A DNA stretch of 64,000 bases. Origin: Arthrobacter sp. Hiyo8. GTDB taxonomy: Bacteria; Actinomycetota; Actinomycetes; Actinomycetales; Micrococcaceae. Location of the stretch: contig AP014719.1 of assembly GCA_001549895.1 (NCBI GenBank), positions 4,216,001-4,280,000 on the forward strand, given 5' to 3'. The position numbers were made by a program, and so were the translations under genes. This document shows positions 1-8,395 of the stretch, in pieces. Numbering within the stretch: the stretch's first letter is position 1; the number at the start of each line of letters is the position of its first letter. Below the pieces are notes generated by a model. The model worked only from the letters and a program-made list of their open reading frames with translations, was not told the DNA's origin and ran no database searches.

Positions 1-37
1 TTGGCATTGTTATTTCGACAACACAAACAAATTCTCC

Positions 38-636
38 ATGCAACGGGTGCTCCAACGTCTGGTAACTCTCAAGCTCTTAGCCCGCGTTGAACGGCGTCTG
101 GTTGGCGGCAACGGTGGTGGATCTGGCCAATACGTCTACCAGCTCGGCGCTGCTGGACACGATTTCCTTGGTAAGCGCGGAAAATACGTTCCGCAACACC
201 GCACGGTCAAGCAGCACATGCTGGAGATAGCTGACGCCTACAGCGAGTTCTACACCGCTGAGCTAGATGGCAAGATTCGCATCTTGAATTTTCTGACGGA
301 GCCAGATAGCCACATGGATATACAGGGAACTAAGGTGCGGCCTGACTTGTTTATGGAGTATGAACTGGTTGGCCAGGGCGAGGGCGCAGTCTTTGGCTAG
401 AGATAGACCGTGGCTTTGAATCGCTGCCAGTCGTCGCGGAGATGGTGAAGCGCTATGTCCACATTTTCAAATACGCCACCACGCGCGATATGGAACGCGT
501 GCCGGCCGTGGTGTTCCTGGTGCCAGATGATAGGCGAAAGCGCAGCATAGAGAGCGTCATACGGCGCGAGTGCGAAGAGTTTGACGACATGCTTGGCGTG
601 TACCTGGCCGAGGGCTTCATCACCTCTGTTACTTAA
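38..636 (+). CDS. Replication-relaxation family protein (frameshifted, probably 5'-partial)
   Basis: The product resembles the actinobacterial replication-relaxation (Replic_Relax) family found on plasmids and conjugative elements. An N-terminal winged-helix-like part (RVLQRLVTLKLLARVERRL) is followed by a GQYVYQLGAAGH segment. The conserved WLEIDRGFES core appears only after a frame change at about 395-400, where a T is missing from a TTT run. The second half (VPAVVFLVPD, RECEEFDD) continues to the stop at 636. The frame is open to the left edge with no clear start, so the true start may be upstream. The role is inferred: DNA processing for replication or transfer. The partner in similar elements is a VirD4-like ATPase, here at 34.4-36.6 kb. 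Confidence 0.65.
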
Positions 637-716
637 GCGTGTTTTACAACTTAAGTTCGTGTATTTGTATATACAAACACGGCGCTATTTTGTAAAATAT
701 AGAGAGTAAGTAAACA

Positions 717-732
717 AGGAATCAATCACATG
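717..732 (+). repeat. Leader repeat AGGAATCAATCACATG, copy 1
   Basis: These 16 bases cover the ribosome-binding region and start codon of the small gene at 730. An identical 16-mer covers the start of the transglycosylase gene at 4079-4094. Identity through both the Shine-Dalgarno region and the spacer suggests a recent duplication or a shared translational signal. Confidence 0.7.
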
Positions 733-906
733 AGCCGCTATCACACTCTAGACAGTTACACAGGCGAGATCGTCCACCAATCAAACCAACACCCTCAAGC
801 TCGTATTAGCCGCCCACAGCGCCGATACGCCCAAAGACGATACACAGGCCGACAAATACTTATCTTTGCAGGCTGGGCGCTCCTGGCGATCATGGTACTG
901 CGATAA
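730..906 (+). CDS. Small basic single-pass membrane protein (58 aa)
   Basis: The start is supported by AGGA ten bases upstream. The first 40 residues are polar and rich in Gln, Arg and Tyr. The C-terminal 15 residues (ILIFAGWALLAIMVL) form one membrane segment, so a type II orientation with a cytoplasmic N-terminus is likely. A strong terminator follows 17 bases after the stop, so this is a short single-gene unit. Its leader is identical to that of the membrane-anchored transglycosylase at 4092. Family not recognised. Confidence 0.55.
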   Translation: MSRYHTLDSYTGEIVHQSNQHPQARISRPQRRYAQRRYTGRQILIFAGWALLAIMVLR

Positions 907-922
907 GTGACTCACCACATAG

Positions 923-955
923 AAAAAGCCGACTACTTATCAGTCGGCTTTTTTG
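923..955 (+). terminator. Rho-independent terminator
   Basis: The stem AAAGCCGACT/AGTCGGCTTT has a 7-base loop and is followed by a run of T residues. It closes the small gene at 730-906. Confidence 0.85.
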
Positions 956-959
956 TTCG

Positions 960-1640
960 GTTGAATCCCCAGTCGCGTTTCTTGGTCCGTTCTGCCAGGG
1001 TCGGTCCGAAGTAAGCAACGTTGAGGATCGGCACCACGAATCGTCTGTTTATAAGGTCACTAAAGCTCATACACGGCATTATGAATCATGGGGCGGTTTT
1101 GCCTAGGCATTCGAGTTCGGACTTATCCACACACGATGCTCTCAAAAATACTACTGTTGACTGCTTAGGTCTGTGGAAAACCTATGATGGTTGTCTATCG
1201 GAATTCTCACATTGCGTCTTGAATATTCCGGTCTAGGCTTCATAATGTTAAGCAGCTCGATGCGCTTCTTGCGATTCGCGTTGAGCCATACAGTTAGACT
1301 AGGGACTCCTGATAAAAGGTAATCCCACTATTTCTAGTGGGTTGACACGCTTCTTGCTGCCTTTGATTATGACTTATCGCGTCGATTGTGTAAATACCTT
1401 TACAGAGAATTGTTCGGAGATCATGTATAAAAACTCCATGAATGAACTTGCTAGTAGCGCTAAACCCAGGCACTGATTGATTGCCCCCTAAACGTCAACC
1501 TGGTCTATGCGGTGCTCACAAGTAGTTCGGCTGTATCACCGAGTAGGTTTGGATGCTAAAAGGTCTCAGGTACAAGTTGTAAAGCGTCGAGCAGCTCGCG
1601 GTCCGTCTTAGCAAGGGAAGGGGGCGACATGGTTTCTGCA
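960..1640. other. Intergenic stretch without a supported gene
   Basis: I find no reading frame with a start, ribosome-binding site and convincing protein. A hairpin CCCACT/AGTGGG lies at about 1326-1343, directly before TTGACA (about 1341), so a promoter is possible here, but nothing obvious follows it on the plus strand. Confidence 0.4.
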
Positions 1641-1642
1641 TC

Positions 1643-2538
1643 TTATCTAAGCCAGCGGTCCTCGCGACTACCTTGAAGATCCCGTAATACTTTGATTGAA
1701 TCCGACTCCACTATGCCAAGTGATATGGAGTCTGCTAGTAGGCTGATTGATTGTCTATTGGCCTCGAGACCTCGGAGGAACAGTAGGAATATAATCAGCA
1801 CGGTGCCCTTTGTTGATAGGTCCCACCAGCTAATTTCGACCCCTTTTACTATAATCCATTCGGGTCGGGCATTACGGGCGAAGATTGTAAACAAGGCAAA
1901 AGTTAGTGGTAAGACTAGCGCAAAGCGAAATTCAGCTTCTCCCCTGAATCGATCGTATCGCTCAAATATTTCATTTTGATTGAACTTCAGTCTTGTTGCG
2001 AGATCGTTGAGTTCCCATCGAATGATACTTATCAGAATAGCGTCTGATATCACCGACGAGTTTCGGTCGATTTTCTTGCGCTTCTTGAGCCGAGGACCGG
2101 ATTTTCCCGGAAGTCCATCCATTGCCGAATATATCTCGGCTGGCTGAACGCCCTGCTCAGCGCTAAGTCAACTTCGTTCTTTATGAATGCAGTCAAACGT
2201 TCTCGAGTGGGCTCAGTTATTTGGCCTATTCTTTTATTTTTGCGACGGTCTTTCTGTTGAGAGCGCAACTCGAACTTGTCGTGAATGTAAATAAATAGGT
2301 TTCCGAATGGCAGTAGTAATCCAACAATGTATGCTATGAAGGAGATTAGAGCTACTGATCCAACAGGTCCGAGAAAGCCTAGGAGCTTGGCAAATTCTGA
2401 GCCGAATCCCGGCGTACTGGATATCTCACTCATAAACGGGGCAATATTCAGCCAGATGCCAAACAAGATGATGAGTCCGGAGGATATTGAAGTTCTTAGG
2501 TCGCGAAGCCCGTCAAGAAAAGAGATCATAAAACACAT
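1643..2538 (-). CDS. Predicted four-helix membrane protein (frameshifted)
   Basis: Two overlapping minus-strand frames join at about 2090-2110 into one protein of about 290 residues. Hydrophobic segments are SGLIILFGIWLNIAPFM and VALISFIAYIVGLLLPFG in the N-terminal half, and FALVLPLTFALFTIF and TVLIIFLLFLRGL in the C-terminal half. A long charged linker separates them. It is antisense to its neighbours and stands alone, the usual setting of phage cargo genes. A superinfection-exclusion or defence role is possible but is only inference from position and topology. The family is not recognised. Confidence 0.55.
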
Positions 2539-2669
2539 CCATCATCTCAAGATTGCCATCGGTGAGTACTTGCCCTGCCCTGAAGTGCGAGACTCTTCCG
2601 AGACTCACTGCCTGATTGTATAGCTGCCAAGGCCTTTTAAACATCGGGCTGTTGTGCATAAATGAAGAC

Positions 2670-3155
2670 ATGCAGGGTCAATCAACAATCATTCGCAAAC
2701 ACTGGTTCGGCCTTGCCGTGATTCTGGCAGCCGGCCTTGCGGTCGAGCTTGCACTTGTCCTGGCCGTCGCCGTGACCTTTCACCAGGGCCAGCTGACGCC
2801 CAACGTATACGCGTTCCTGGGAGTCATCATGGTCGTCGTGCTGCTCGCAGACCTTGTAACCACGTACGTCTACCGTCTCTCAAGCATCGTGCTTACCGAC
2901 GCCGGTATCACGATCACTAACTGGCAAACACTGTTCTTTAGCAATACCGCCGAGTGCGAGTGGAACCAGGTCGAGGACGTGAACGCCAAGCAAGGAGGGG
3001 TTTTCGCGCAGCTGCTGGGCTTTGGCACGCTGCTTATCCAGACAGCCGGCACTCAGAACAACATCACAATGATGATGGTCCCACGGGCCCAGTACTGGCG
3101 AGCGACGATTGAAGCTAAGGCAGCCGCTACGCCGACGCTCACGCATTCTGTGTAA
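2670..3155 (+). CDS. Membrane protein with PH-like domain
   Basis: The 161-residue product begins with a charged stretch (IIRKHWF). Two membrane helices follow (AVILAAGLAVELALVLAVAV and FLGVIMVVVLLADLVTTYV), then a soluble part with the pattern of bacterial PH domains (ITNWQTLFFSNTAECEWNQVEDV, then GTLLIQTAG). Such proteins are widespread in Gram-positive bacteria and mostly uncharacterised. ATG 2670 was chosen because the sequence CATAAAT lies just upstream, with GAAGAC between it and the start, which looks like a short-leader promoter. There is no partner gene alongside. Confidence 0.6.
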   Translation: MQGQSTIIRKHWFGLAVILAAGLAVELALVLAVAVTFHQGQLTPNVYAFLGVIMVVVLLADLVTTYVYRLSSIVLTDAGITITNWQTLFFSNTAECEWNQVEDVNAKQGGVFAQLLGFGTLLIQTAGTQNNITMMMVPRAQYWRATIEAKAAATPTLTHSV

Positions 3156-3198
3156 ATCCTATTGACCAACGATTCGGCTCGGCGCATATTGAAGCCAG

Positions 3199-3345
3199 AT
3201 GTCGGACCACGAACCAATTGACCATCATGAACTGCAAGAGCGGGTTGACCGTCTGTTTGATGAGTCTGACCGAGTAATCGTGGAGATCCTTAGTAAGTAC
3301 ATTGACGACATCCGCGCCGCTTCTCTCGATAGTAGTTCGTTGTAG
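3199..3345 (+). CDS. Small acidic protein (48 aa)
   Basis: The frame runs from ATG 3199 to TAG 3343-3345. It is rich in Asp, Glu and His, with a predicted amphipathic helix (ELQERVDRLFDESDRVIVEILSK is split here by position, residues 12-34). Base composition by codon position looks coding, but the ribosome-binding site is weak. It follows the PH-domain gene by 43 bases and could be cotranscribed with it. Function unknown. Confidence 0.35.
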   Translation: MSDHEPIDHHELQERVDRLFDESDRVIVEILSKYIDDIRAASLDSSSL

Positions 3346-4078
3346 TTTATGCAACGACTAACAGAGGTGAGTAGGCAGTAACGCTAATTTATGTATTTAC
3401 AAATATGCACTGCCGTGCTTAAATACATGCAGTTCAAACGAACTAGAACATTCAATCGCTACTACTGAGCAACCAGCACACCAGACCGTGAGATGCGGTC
3501 CACGACTCGAAACGTAAGAGTCAAATGTCGTCGAGGTGCTTGGTCGCAGCGGTTGAATGAGAACATTGAAAATTTTGGTTGTGCGCATTACATGGTTGCT
3601 AGAAAGTAAAAACATACCACCCTCTATATGGGGGTCGCGCAACGGTAACGGATAAGACCCTGTTATAAGACGTGCAAGAGATTAGTAGGTAGCAGACGGT
3701 GAGGAACCGCGAGCGTTGACCTGCGATTGGCTCCCTTTATCGCATCAGGCTGAGCGTCGACAGCTGAGGTTCACGCGGAGTAATCCAGAATATGAGCCGT
3801 TACTCGGGTAAGCACGCGCAACTATCTAGCAGCCATGCACGCGCACAACACGTTGAAGGCATCTGGCCGCAGCTGGTACAGCTAACGCTTAGGGTAGGGC
3901 GAGTCATACCAGCGGCAAGCTCTTTCGGTGGTTTATCCGTGACGCGTTAGTTAGCAGCGGCAGCCACATGTCTTCAATGACTTGCAATCCCAGTTCTGCT
4001 CAGGTGAACCCCCAAACTTCCTGAGCGGTACCGGCACTACAAGGCCGACACTCACAACATTTAGTGCCCCGGGCGGGC
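3346..4078. other. Mostly non-coding stretch
   Basis: Apart from the doubtful small frame at 3792-3950, I see no gene. The beginning is AT-rich around 3385-3410 and could hold promoter sequence. No tRNA cloverleaf, repeat array or terminator is obvious. Confidence 0.35.
3792..3950 (+). CDS. Possible small protein (52 aa)
   Basis: The frame starts MSRYSGKHAQ, like the MSRY starts of the genes at 730 and 20623. A GGAG lies about 11 bases upstream. It has no clear membrane segment or motif, so it may be a chance frame or the remnant of a decayed gene. Confidence 0.2.
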   Translation: MSRYSGKHAQLSSSHARAQHVEGIWPQLVQLTLRVGRVIPAASSFGGLSVTR

Positions 4079-4094
4079 AGGAATCAATCACATG
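4079..4094 (+). repeat. Leader repeat AGGAATCAATCACATG, copy 2
   Basis: Identical to 717-732; it includes the ATG of the transglycosylase gene. Confidence 0.7.
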
Positions 4095-4648
4095 TCAAAA
4101 TCAACACTAACAACAACCGAAGTAACCAAGGCACCTAAGACCATTCCACTGCGTGAAGCATTGCCATGGTTCATCGTTGCCATCATGACGTTTGCCATTG
4201 CCGGCATCGTCAGCGGCTGGTTCATCCGATCCAACGTCAGCGCGATGACCGTGCAAACCACGTCAAAAGAACAAAGCCGCTAGCCTCCGTCAGCAGCGCG
4301 CCACAACCACAGACGGAACCGCCTGTTGAGCACGAGCTCCAGGTACCACCCATACATGAAGCACCAGCGCCGGCCATCGACACGGAGTCCGAAGCCAAGG
4401 CTTTCATCTACATGAAGGAATCCAGCAACCGGACGGACGCGGTAAACAGCGCCGGCTGCATCGGCCTCGGGCAAGACTGCAACGGCGTACTCGCAACACG
4501 ATGCCCCGACTGGCAGACAACCTACCAGTGCCAGGACGAGTACTTCACCGGCTACATGCGGTCCCGGTACAAGACCTGGGCCGCAGCGAAAGCTCACTGG
4601 CTGGCTCGCGTTCCGATCAACGGGCGCGACGTCGGCAACTGGTGGTGA
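4092..4648 (+). CDS. Membrane-anchored lytic transglycosylase-like protein (frameshifted)
   Basis: Residues 1-63 carry one membrane segment (WFIVAIMTFAIAGIVSGWFI) that would anchor the protein with its C-terminus outside. A frame change at about 4272-4280, in a short A run, then gives a Pro-rich linker and an SLT/lysozyme-like domain. That domain starts AKAFIYMKESSNRTDAVNS, where the Glu of ES is the likely catalytic residue. GLGQDCNG follows, and the end is WLARVPINGRDVGNWW. Cysteines occur in pairs, consistent with an extracytoplasmic fold. It probably cleaves peptidoglycan glycan strands. The position far from the lysis cassette suggests a role in the lysogen or during DNA entry rather than lysis. 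Confidence 0.65.
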
Positions 4649-4654
4649 CAACAA

Positions 4655-4684
4655 CCTATAGCGCCACTGCGAGAGCGCTATAGG
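4655..4684. promoter_or_regulatory. Perfect inverted repeat before the YopX-ArdC operon
   Basis: The arms CCTATAGCGC and GCGCTATAGG are separated by 10 bases. There is no T run after it, so an operator or an mRNA hairpin is as likely as a terminator. It sits between the transglycosylase stop and the first small frame of the ArdC operon. Confidence 0.5.
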
Positions 4685-4717
4685 GGTATCAAGAACTTTA
4701 AACAGGAACAACTGAAT

Positions 4718-4795
4718 ATGAGTACCACTAGGAAACTACTCAGCATCATCCGCGCCGCCAACTCGATCCACTATTTCTTCCGGTGGTTCAAATGA
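4718..4795 (+). CDS. 25-residue upstream peptide coupled to yopX
   Basis: ATG 4718 is preceded by AGGA. The basic, hydrophobic peptide starts MSTTRKLLSIIRAANS and its stop overlaps the start of the next gene as ATGA. This geometry implies translational coupling, and the frame could be a leader peptide. It may instead be a short real protein; no family is recognised. Confidence 0.4.
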   Translation: MSTTRKLLSIIRAANSIHYFFRWFK

Positions 4796-5211
4796 GAGAG
4801 ATCAAATTTAGGGCGTGGGATGGGGCAAAGCTATGGTACCCAGAGACCTGGGCTGGCTCAGATGAGTACGTCGCTGCCCATAAAGATGAAGACTATGACA
4901 CGGACATGGGTCTGCTTTTCAATGCACTAGATAATCTGCATAGACAAACAACCGTCATCCTCATGCAGTACACCGGCCTCAAAGACAAGAGCGGTTTGAA
5001 GATCTATGAGGGTGACATCGTCGGTCTAGAAGGAATACCTCTGTCAAATTCGCCGGTGTCGTTCTCGGCAGGAGCGTTTGTGCTCAGCAATCCTGAAGTC
5101 TCCTCTGAGCCAAACCTCGGAGACATGCTTCGAACTCCAGTTTGGTCAGCGCTTGAGGTCATCGGCAACATCTACGAGACTTCCGATCTCCTCGCCAAGG
5201 CGGTGATATGA
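4792..5211 (+). CDS. YopX family protein
   Basis: The N-terminus MREIKFRAWDG and the motifs LMQYTGLKDKSGLKIYEGDI and GNIYE are diagnostic of the YopX family, small phage proteins of unknown biochemical role. The length (139 residues) is normal for the family. It overlaps the preceding short frame and the following ArdC gene by four bases each (ATGA), so it is part of one early-type operon. Confidence 0.85.
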   Translation: MREIKFRAWDGAKLWYPETWAGSDEYVAAHKDEDYDTDMGLLFNALDNLHRQTTVILMQYTGLKDKSGLKIYEGDIVGLEGIPLSNSPVSFSAGAFVLSNPEVSSEPNLGDMLRTPVWSALEVIGNIYETSDLLAKAVI

Positions 5212-6002
5212 GTGAGCGTCCTCCTATCGATGTCCCAAAGTCCCGCGAGTTACTCGAAGGTCTACTGACACTGGCTGGATCGACCGGTGAGACATATTCC
5301 AGATTTCACCGTTACAGCCCGCGAAACCTTGGCTTCCTGGCACTTCAAAATTGTCCGCCAGAGCCAATCGCAACCTTCAAGAGGTGGCAAGAGCTTGGTC
5401 GTCACGTCACGAAAGGCAGCAAGGCCTATTCGATCCTCCGACCGATTCAGGTCAAAGTAGAGACAGATGACAACAGCGATGAGCAGTACAAACTGGTGCG
5501 CCGTTTCAAAGTCGTCCGAGCCCTCTTTGCCGTCAGTCAGACGGCCGGCGACGATCTGCCACCGTACTGCCCACCAGGCTGGAGTGTCGACCGCGCCCTG
5601 GAGACTCTTGGCATCGAGCGGGTGCCGTTCGAGAACTACGACGGCAACATTGGCGGCTATGCCAGGGGCAACAAGATTGCGATCAACCCGGTAGCGCCGT
5701 ACCCACTGCGGACGACCATCCATGAGGCGTCCCACGTCACGCACGGCGATACGACTCCCGAGAACCTTGCGCTCTACCAAGAGCATCGCGGCCAGTTTGA
5801 GTATCGGGCCGAAGCCAGCGCCTACGTAGTACTGAACGAGCTTGGCGCTTTAGACGAGGAAACAGCCAGCGTGAGCCGCGGATATGTCCAAGGTTGGTTG
5901 CGCGACCAGCAGCCGCCGGAGGACGACATGCGCCGGGTATTGAACGTCAGCACAAAGATATTAGACGCGGGCTTTGAGCCAGAAGGAACAGAAGAATCAT
6001 GA
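5208..6002 (+). CDS. ArdC-family antirestriction protein with zinc-metallopeptidase domain
   Basis: The N-terminal part (about residues 1-120) matches the ArdC single-strand-DNA-binding domain: YSPRNLGFLALQ, then FKRWQELGRHVTKGSKAYSIL. The C-terminal part has the metal-binding motif HEASH in RTTIHEASHVTHG and a downstream Glu in EYRAEASAYVV, as in ImmA/IrrE-like peptidases. ArdC proteins protect incoming plasmid or phage DNA from host restriction and are typical of conjugative elements. The length of 264 residues fits. It lies in a chain of overlapping genes, so it is probably expressed early after entry. Confidence 0.85.
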   Translation: MSERPPIDVPKSRELLEGLLTLAGSTGETYSRFHRYSPRNLGFLALQNCPPEPIATFKRWQELGRHVTKGSKAYSILRPIQVKVETDDNSDEQYKLVRRFKVVRALFAVSQTAGDDLPPYCPPGWSVDRALETLGIERVPFENYDGNIGGYARGNKIAINPVAPYPLRTTIHEASHVTHGDTTPENLALYQEHRGQFEYRAEASAYVVLNELGALDEETASVSRGYVQGWLRDQQPPEDDMRRVLNVSTKILDAGFEPEGTEES

Positions 6003-6193
6003 CTATCGATGAACTTAGACAGGAGTACAAACTGGCCGACGACGAAGGGCGGAAGTGGCTCAAGGTCAGTCAGACGGAGAAGGACTACACACTTAGTGCT
6101 ATCGCCACGGTTAAAATGAACGGCTTCATTGCTGCCAAGCGATTCATCCTCGAGAAGATCGGTGAGGTGAAGTTGAAGGAGGGTGACGAATGA
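5999..6193 (+). CDS. Hypothetical protein (64 aa)
   Basis: It overlaps the ArdC stop as ATGA. The protein is highly charged and helical (EYKLADDEGRKWLKVSQTEK), with no cysteines or membrane segment. Position in the ArdC operon is the only clue to its role. Confidence 0.55.
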   Translation: MTIDELRQEYKLADDEGRKWLKVSQTEKDYTLSAIATVKMNGFIAAKRFILEKIGEVKLKEGDE

Positions 6194-6608
6194 CCACTAC
6201 CAGCCACGAGATGAGGACGCTATACAGATACGTCTAGTGCTGAATCACTATAAAGACGCTATCGCTGACATTATGCGGAAGTATGCGATAAGCGAACCCC
6301 GTATTCAGCCAGGTCAAGCAGCGGCTTTTAGCGCCGACATTACCCACCAGATTGATATAGAGCAAGATTCGCTACTTCAGCTCATCCACGCCCACGACGC
6401 CATCCGTGAGAGGGAGATACGGATTGATATACAAAACGAAGGGCATTTCTTCACCCACAAAGACATGAAAGGCGGCGCAATAGATTACGGCTTCTATCAC
6501 TTCTGCAAATGTGGCTATAGGGCTGGTGGACAAGACGAACTACAAGGTCACATTGCATGGCATATCGGCATCCTTACCAACCCTAAACAACAGACTGGAG
6601 AGAAATGA
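6183..6608 (+). CDS. Hypothetical protein with zinc-finger-like C-terminus
   Basis: A GTG start at 6183 keeps the whole frame; the ATG at 6190 is in a different frame that stops soon. The C-terminal segment FCKCGYRAGGQDELQGHIAWH has Cys-X-Cys and His-X3-His spaced like a C2H2 zinc finger. Many actinophage early proteins end in a similar finger. The downstream start overlaps its stop (ATGA). No enzymatic motif is visible. Confidence 0.55.
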   Translation: MTNDHYQPRDEDAIQIRLVLNHYKDAIADIMRKYAISEPRIQPGQAAAFSADITHQIDIEQDSLLQLIHAHDAIREREIRIDIQNEGHFFTHKDMKGGAIDYGFYHFCKCGYRAGGQDELQGHIAWHIGILTNPKQQTGEK

Positions 6609-6937
6609 GTATGATTGATTTAGACAGTATTGACGCTCAAGCACCTAAAAGCATCTACTATGACAGCAATGACATAATTTCTAAGATTAGGTCTGGTGAT
6701 GTCCCAAAAGGAAGTATTATCAAGGTTCAATGGCCTAGTGGCAACAGCGAGTACGTAAGAGTCCATGGCTGGAGCAAAACTTTTAATAAGATGAGTGGTT
6801 GCAATATGGGTTGGGATAATCTGGCAACTGAACTATATGACCTATGCAAAGGTGTTGTTAGTTTAATAGAAGAACCCAAAGCTAACGACAGGCGGTGGAA
6901 GCCCGTCACCGCCCTCAAAGCAAAAGGAGGAGAGTAG
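6605..6937 (+). CDS. Hypothetical protein (110 aa)
   Basis: The start overlaps the previous stop. It is a soluble protein with a compact beta-rich pattern (GSIIKVQWPSGNSEYVRVHGW), and no family is recognised. The gene belongs to the operon that begins before yopX. Confidence 0.5.
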   Translation: MSMIDLDSIDAQAPKSIYYDSNDIISKIRSGDVPKGSIIKVQWPSGNSEYVRVHGWSKTFNKMSGCNMGWDNLATELYDLCKGVVSLIEEPKANDRRWKPVTALKAKGGE

Positions 6938-6939
6938 GT

Positions 6940-7239
6940 ATGAGCGACAATGACAAGTTCGACGGATTTGATATAGCTGTTGCAGCATTCGGAATTGCAG
7001 GGGCGGTAGTAGTGGGCTATGTGGTCATCCACCTGCTTATGGGGTTTGGTGGATGGTGGAATGGTCTTTGGACTGTCACACCAAAAGACACCGCATACGC
7101 CGAACAGCAGCAAAAAGATTGGGCGAAAGACCCTGCTAATCCGAGCGTTGCCGGACAAAAATGCTTGGACATGGGCGGCTATCCACAATACAGCGCCTGG
7201 GATGGTCGGTTTCTCGACTGTAAGGGGATTGGGAAGTAA
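6940..7239 (+). CDS. Small single-pass membrane protein (99 aa)
   Basis: ATG 6940 follows a strong AGGAGG-type site. One membrane helix (IAVAAFGIAGAVVVGYVVIHLLM) is followed by a Trp-rich turn and a C-terminal domain with two cysteines that could form a disulfide outside the cell. TAATG overlap with the next gene supports cotranscription. Function unknown. Confidence 0.55.
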   Translation: MSDNDKFDGFDIAVAAFGIAGAVVVGYVVIHLLMGFGGWWNGLWTVTPKDTAYAEQQQKDWAKDPANPSVAGQKCLDMGGYPQYSAWDGRFLDCKGIGK

Positions 7240-7586
7240 TGACCACCACCAATACACCATTTGAAGAGGGACTGGACGAGATACTACTAGCCCATCGAAA
7301 CTTCGTTGCCGCGGCCAATGGAAATAAGCTCTCTGCGGGTTCAAAGACGCTCAATCCACTTGAAGCTCGTCAGGCCCTCACCCAGCTCCACGAAGCGGCG
7401 ATAAGCGAGGCGGTAGATGCGGCTGAGGCAAGGACCGCCGATATTGAGTTCAAGGCTGGCATAAATCATGCCACTGTAGGCGGCGATTGTATGCCGGTCG
7501 ACGAATACATTAAGACGTCTAATTCAGCATTTGATCAATTAGTCAAGGACAGCAACCGTGTCGCTGCATCACAGCGTAAGCAGTAG
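7239..7586 (+). CDS. Hypothetical protein (115 aa)
   Basis: This is the last gene of the YopX-ArdC operon. It is mainly helical and Ala-rich (LTQLHEAAISEAVDAAEARTADIE) with no membrane segment. The next gene is on the opposite strand four bases away, so the two are convergent. No T-rich terminator is visible between them. Confidence 0.55.
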   Translation: MTTTNTPFEEGLDEILLAHRNFVAAANGNKLSAGSKTLNPLEARQALTQLHEAAISEAVDAAEARTADIEFKAGINHATVGGDCMPVDEYIKTSNSAFDQLVKDSNRVAASQRKQ

Positions 7587-7589
7587 TCG

Positions 7590-7880
7590 CTAGAATCGCC
7601 CTGGCTCGATCACACGCCGCTTCACGCGCTCCGCTTCAACCCAGAACTCACGTGCTCCCTTGTAGTACTCGGCAGGCCACTGCACCTGTACTAATACGTG
7701 TGCCTTTGTCCACCCAAGCGCAAAGCCTGGCTCCGTCCGTTCACTTCCGTCATCAACTGCTACACGCACCCAGACAGCCAGAGACTTCTTTGGGCGAGTC
7801 ATATGCGCTAGGTCAACCAGCTCGGGCGCAACAGCCAATGGCTGCGGGATGTTGTCGACTGGTTCGTTGAGGCCACTCAT
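7590..7880 (-). CDS. Hypothetical protein (96 aa)
   Basis: A small basic protein with a beta-strand core (KSLAVWVRVAVDDG, then AHVLVQVQWPAEYY) and a C-terminal WVEAERVKRRVI helix. The base CACACT lies six bases before the ATG, close to the leaderless pattern seen in other cargo genes but not an exact TANNNT. Family not recognised. Confidence 0.5.
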   Translation of the reverse strand: MSGLNEPVDNIPQPLAVAPELVDLAHMTRPKKSLAVWVRVAVDDGSERTEPGFALGWTKAHVLVQVQWPAEYYKGAREFWVEAERVKRRVIEPGRF

Positions 7881-7987
7881 AGGAAGAGTGTGGCAGCTCC
7901 GTATGACACTGAGCAGACTCTCGCGGCCACCGACTTAGGCGGTCGACAGATCAAACTGCAGTTTAACAACTGCCGAGAGCCGAATGC

Positions 7988-8382
7988 CTAGCCGCCGGTT
8001 TCATTGTCTATCTTGCGCAGAAATATGGCGACCCGATTGTTCGTATCTTCGACATAATGGTTGCCTAAATCCATTTCGCTCAGGGAAGCAGATTCGGACA
8101 TCCCAACAGTTGATGAGTTGTATTCGCGGCTGGCAGTGTAGGACCAAACCCTGCCATCATCACCCAGTAAGAAACCGCTAGACCCCAGTTTTCTCGCCAA
8201 ACTCCGCCACCGTAGTCTTTTTCGCTGCTCCAGGATTCGCTGTTTAGTTGCCACCCGCTCACCGTATGCCCACGGGCTGACCAGTAGCCCGTCGGGATTG
8301 AACGCTTACGTAGGCGCCTAGCCACTTTCGCCGCATACTCGTCAAGCGGAGTACGCTCTGGTCGGTAATCGTCGAGTCCCAT
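7988..8382 (-). CDS. Hypothetical protein (frameshifted)
   Basis: Two minus-strand frames combine into one protein of about 130 residues. The N-terminal part is MGLDDYRPERTPLDEYAAKVARRL; a frame change near 8180-8200 leads to SSGFLLGDDGRVWSYTAS and the C-terminus ending in RKIDNETGG. Start 8382 was chosen because AAGGA lies just after the stop of the upstream cysteine-rich gene and before this ATG. The earlier ATG at 8451 would lie inside that gene. No family recognised. Confidence 0.45.
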
Positions 8383-8395
8383 CCGGCTCAGTTCC

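Noticed and set aside
1021..1236. 71-codon frame in the left intergenic region
   Set aside because: No ribosome-binding site, no conserved-looking sequence and no membrane or catalytic pattern.
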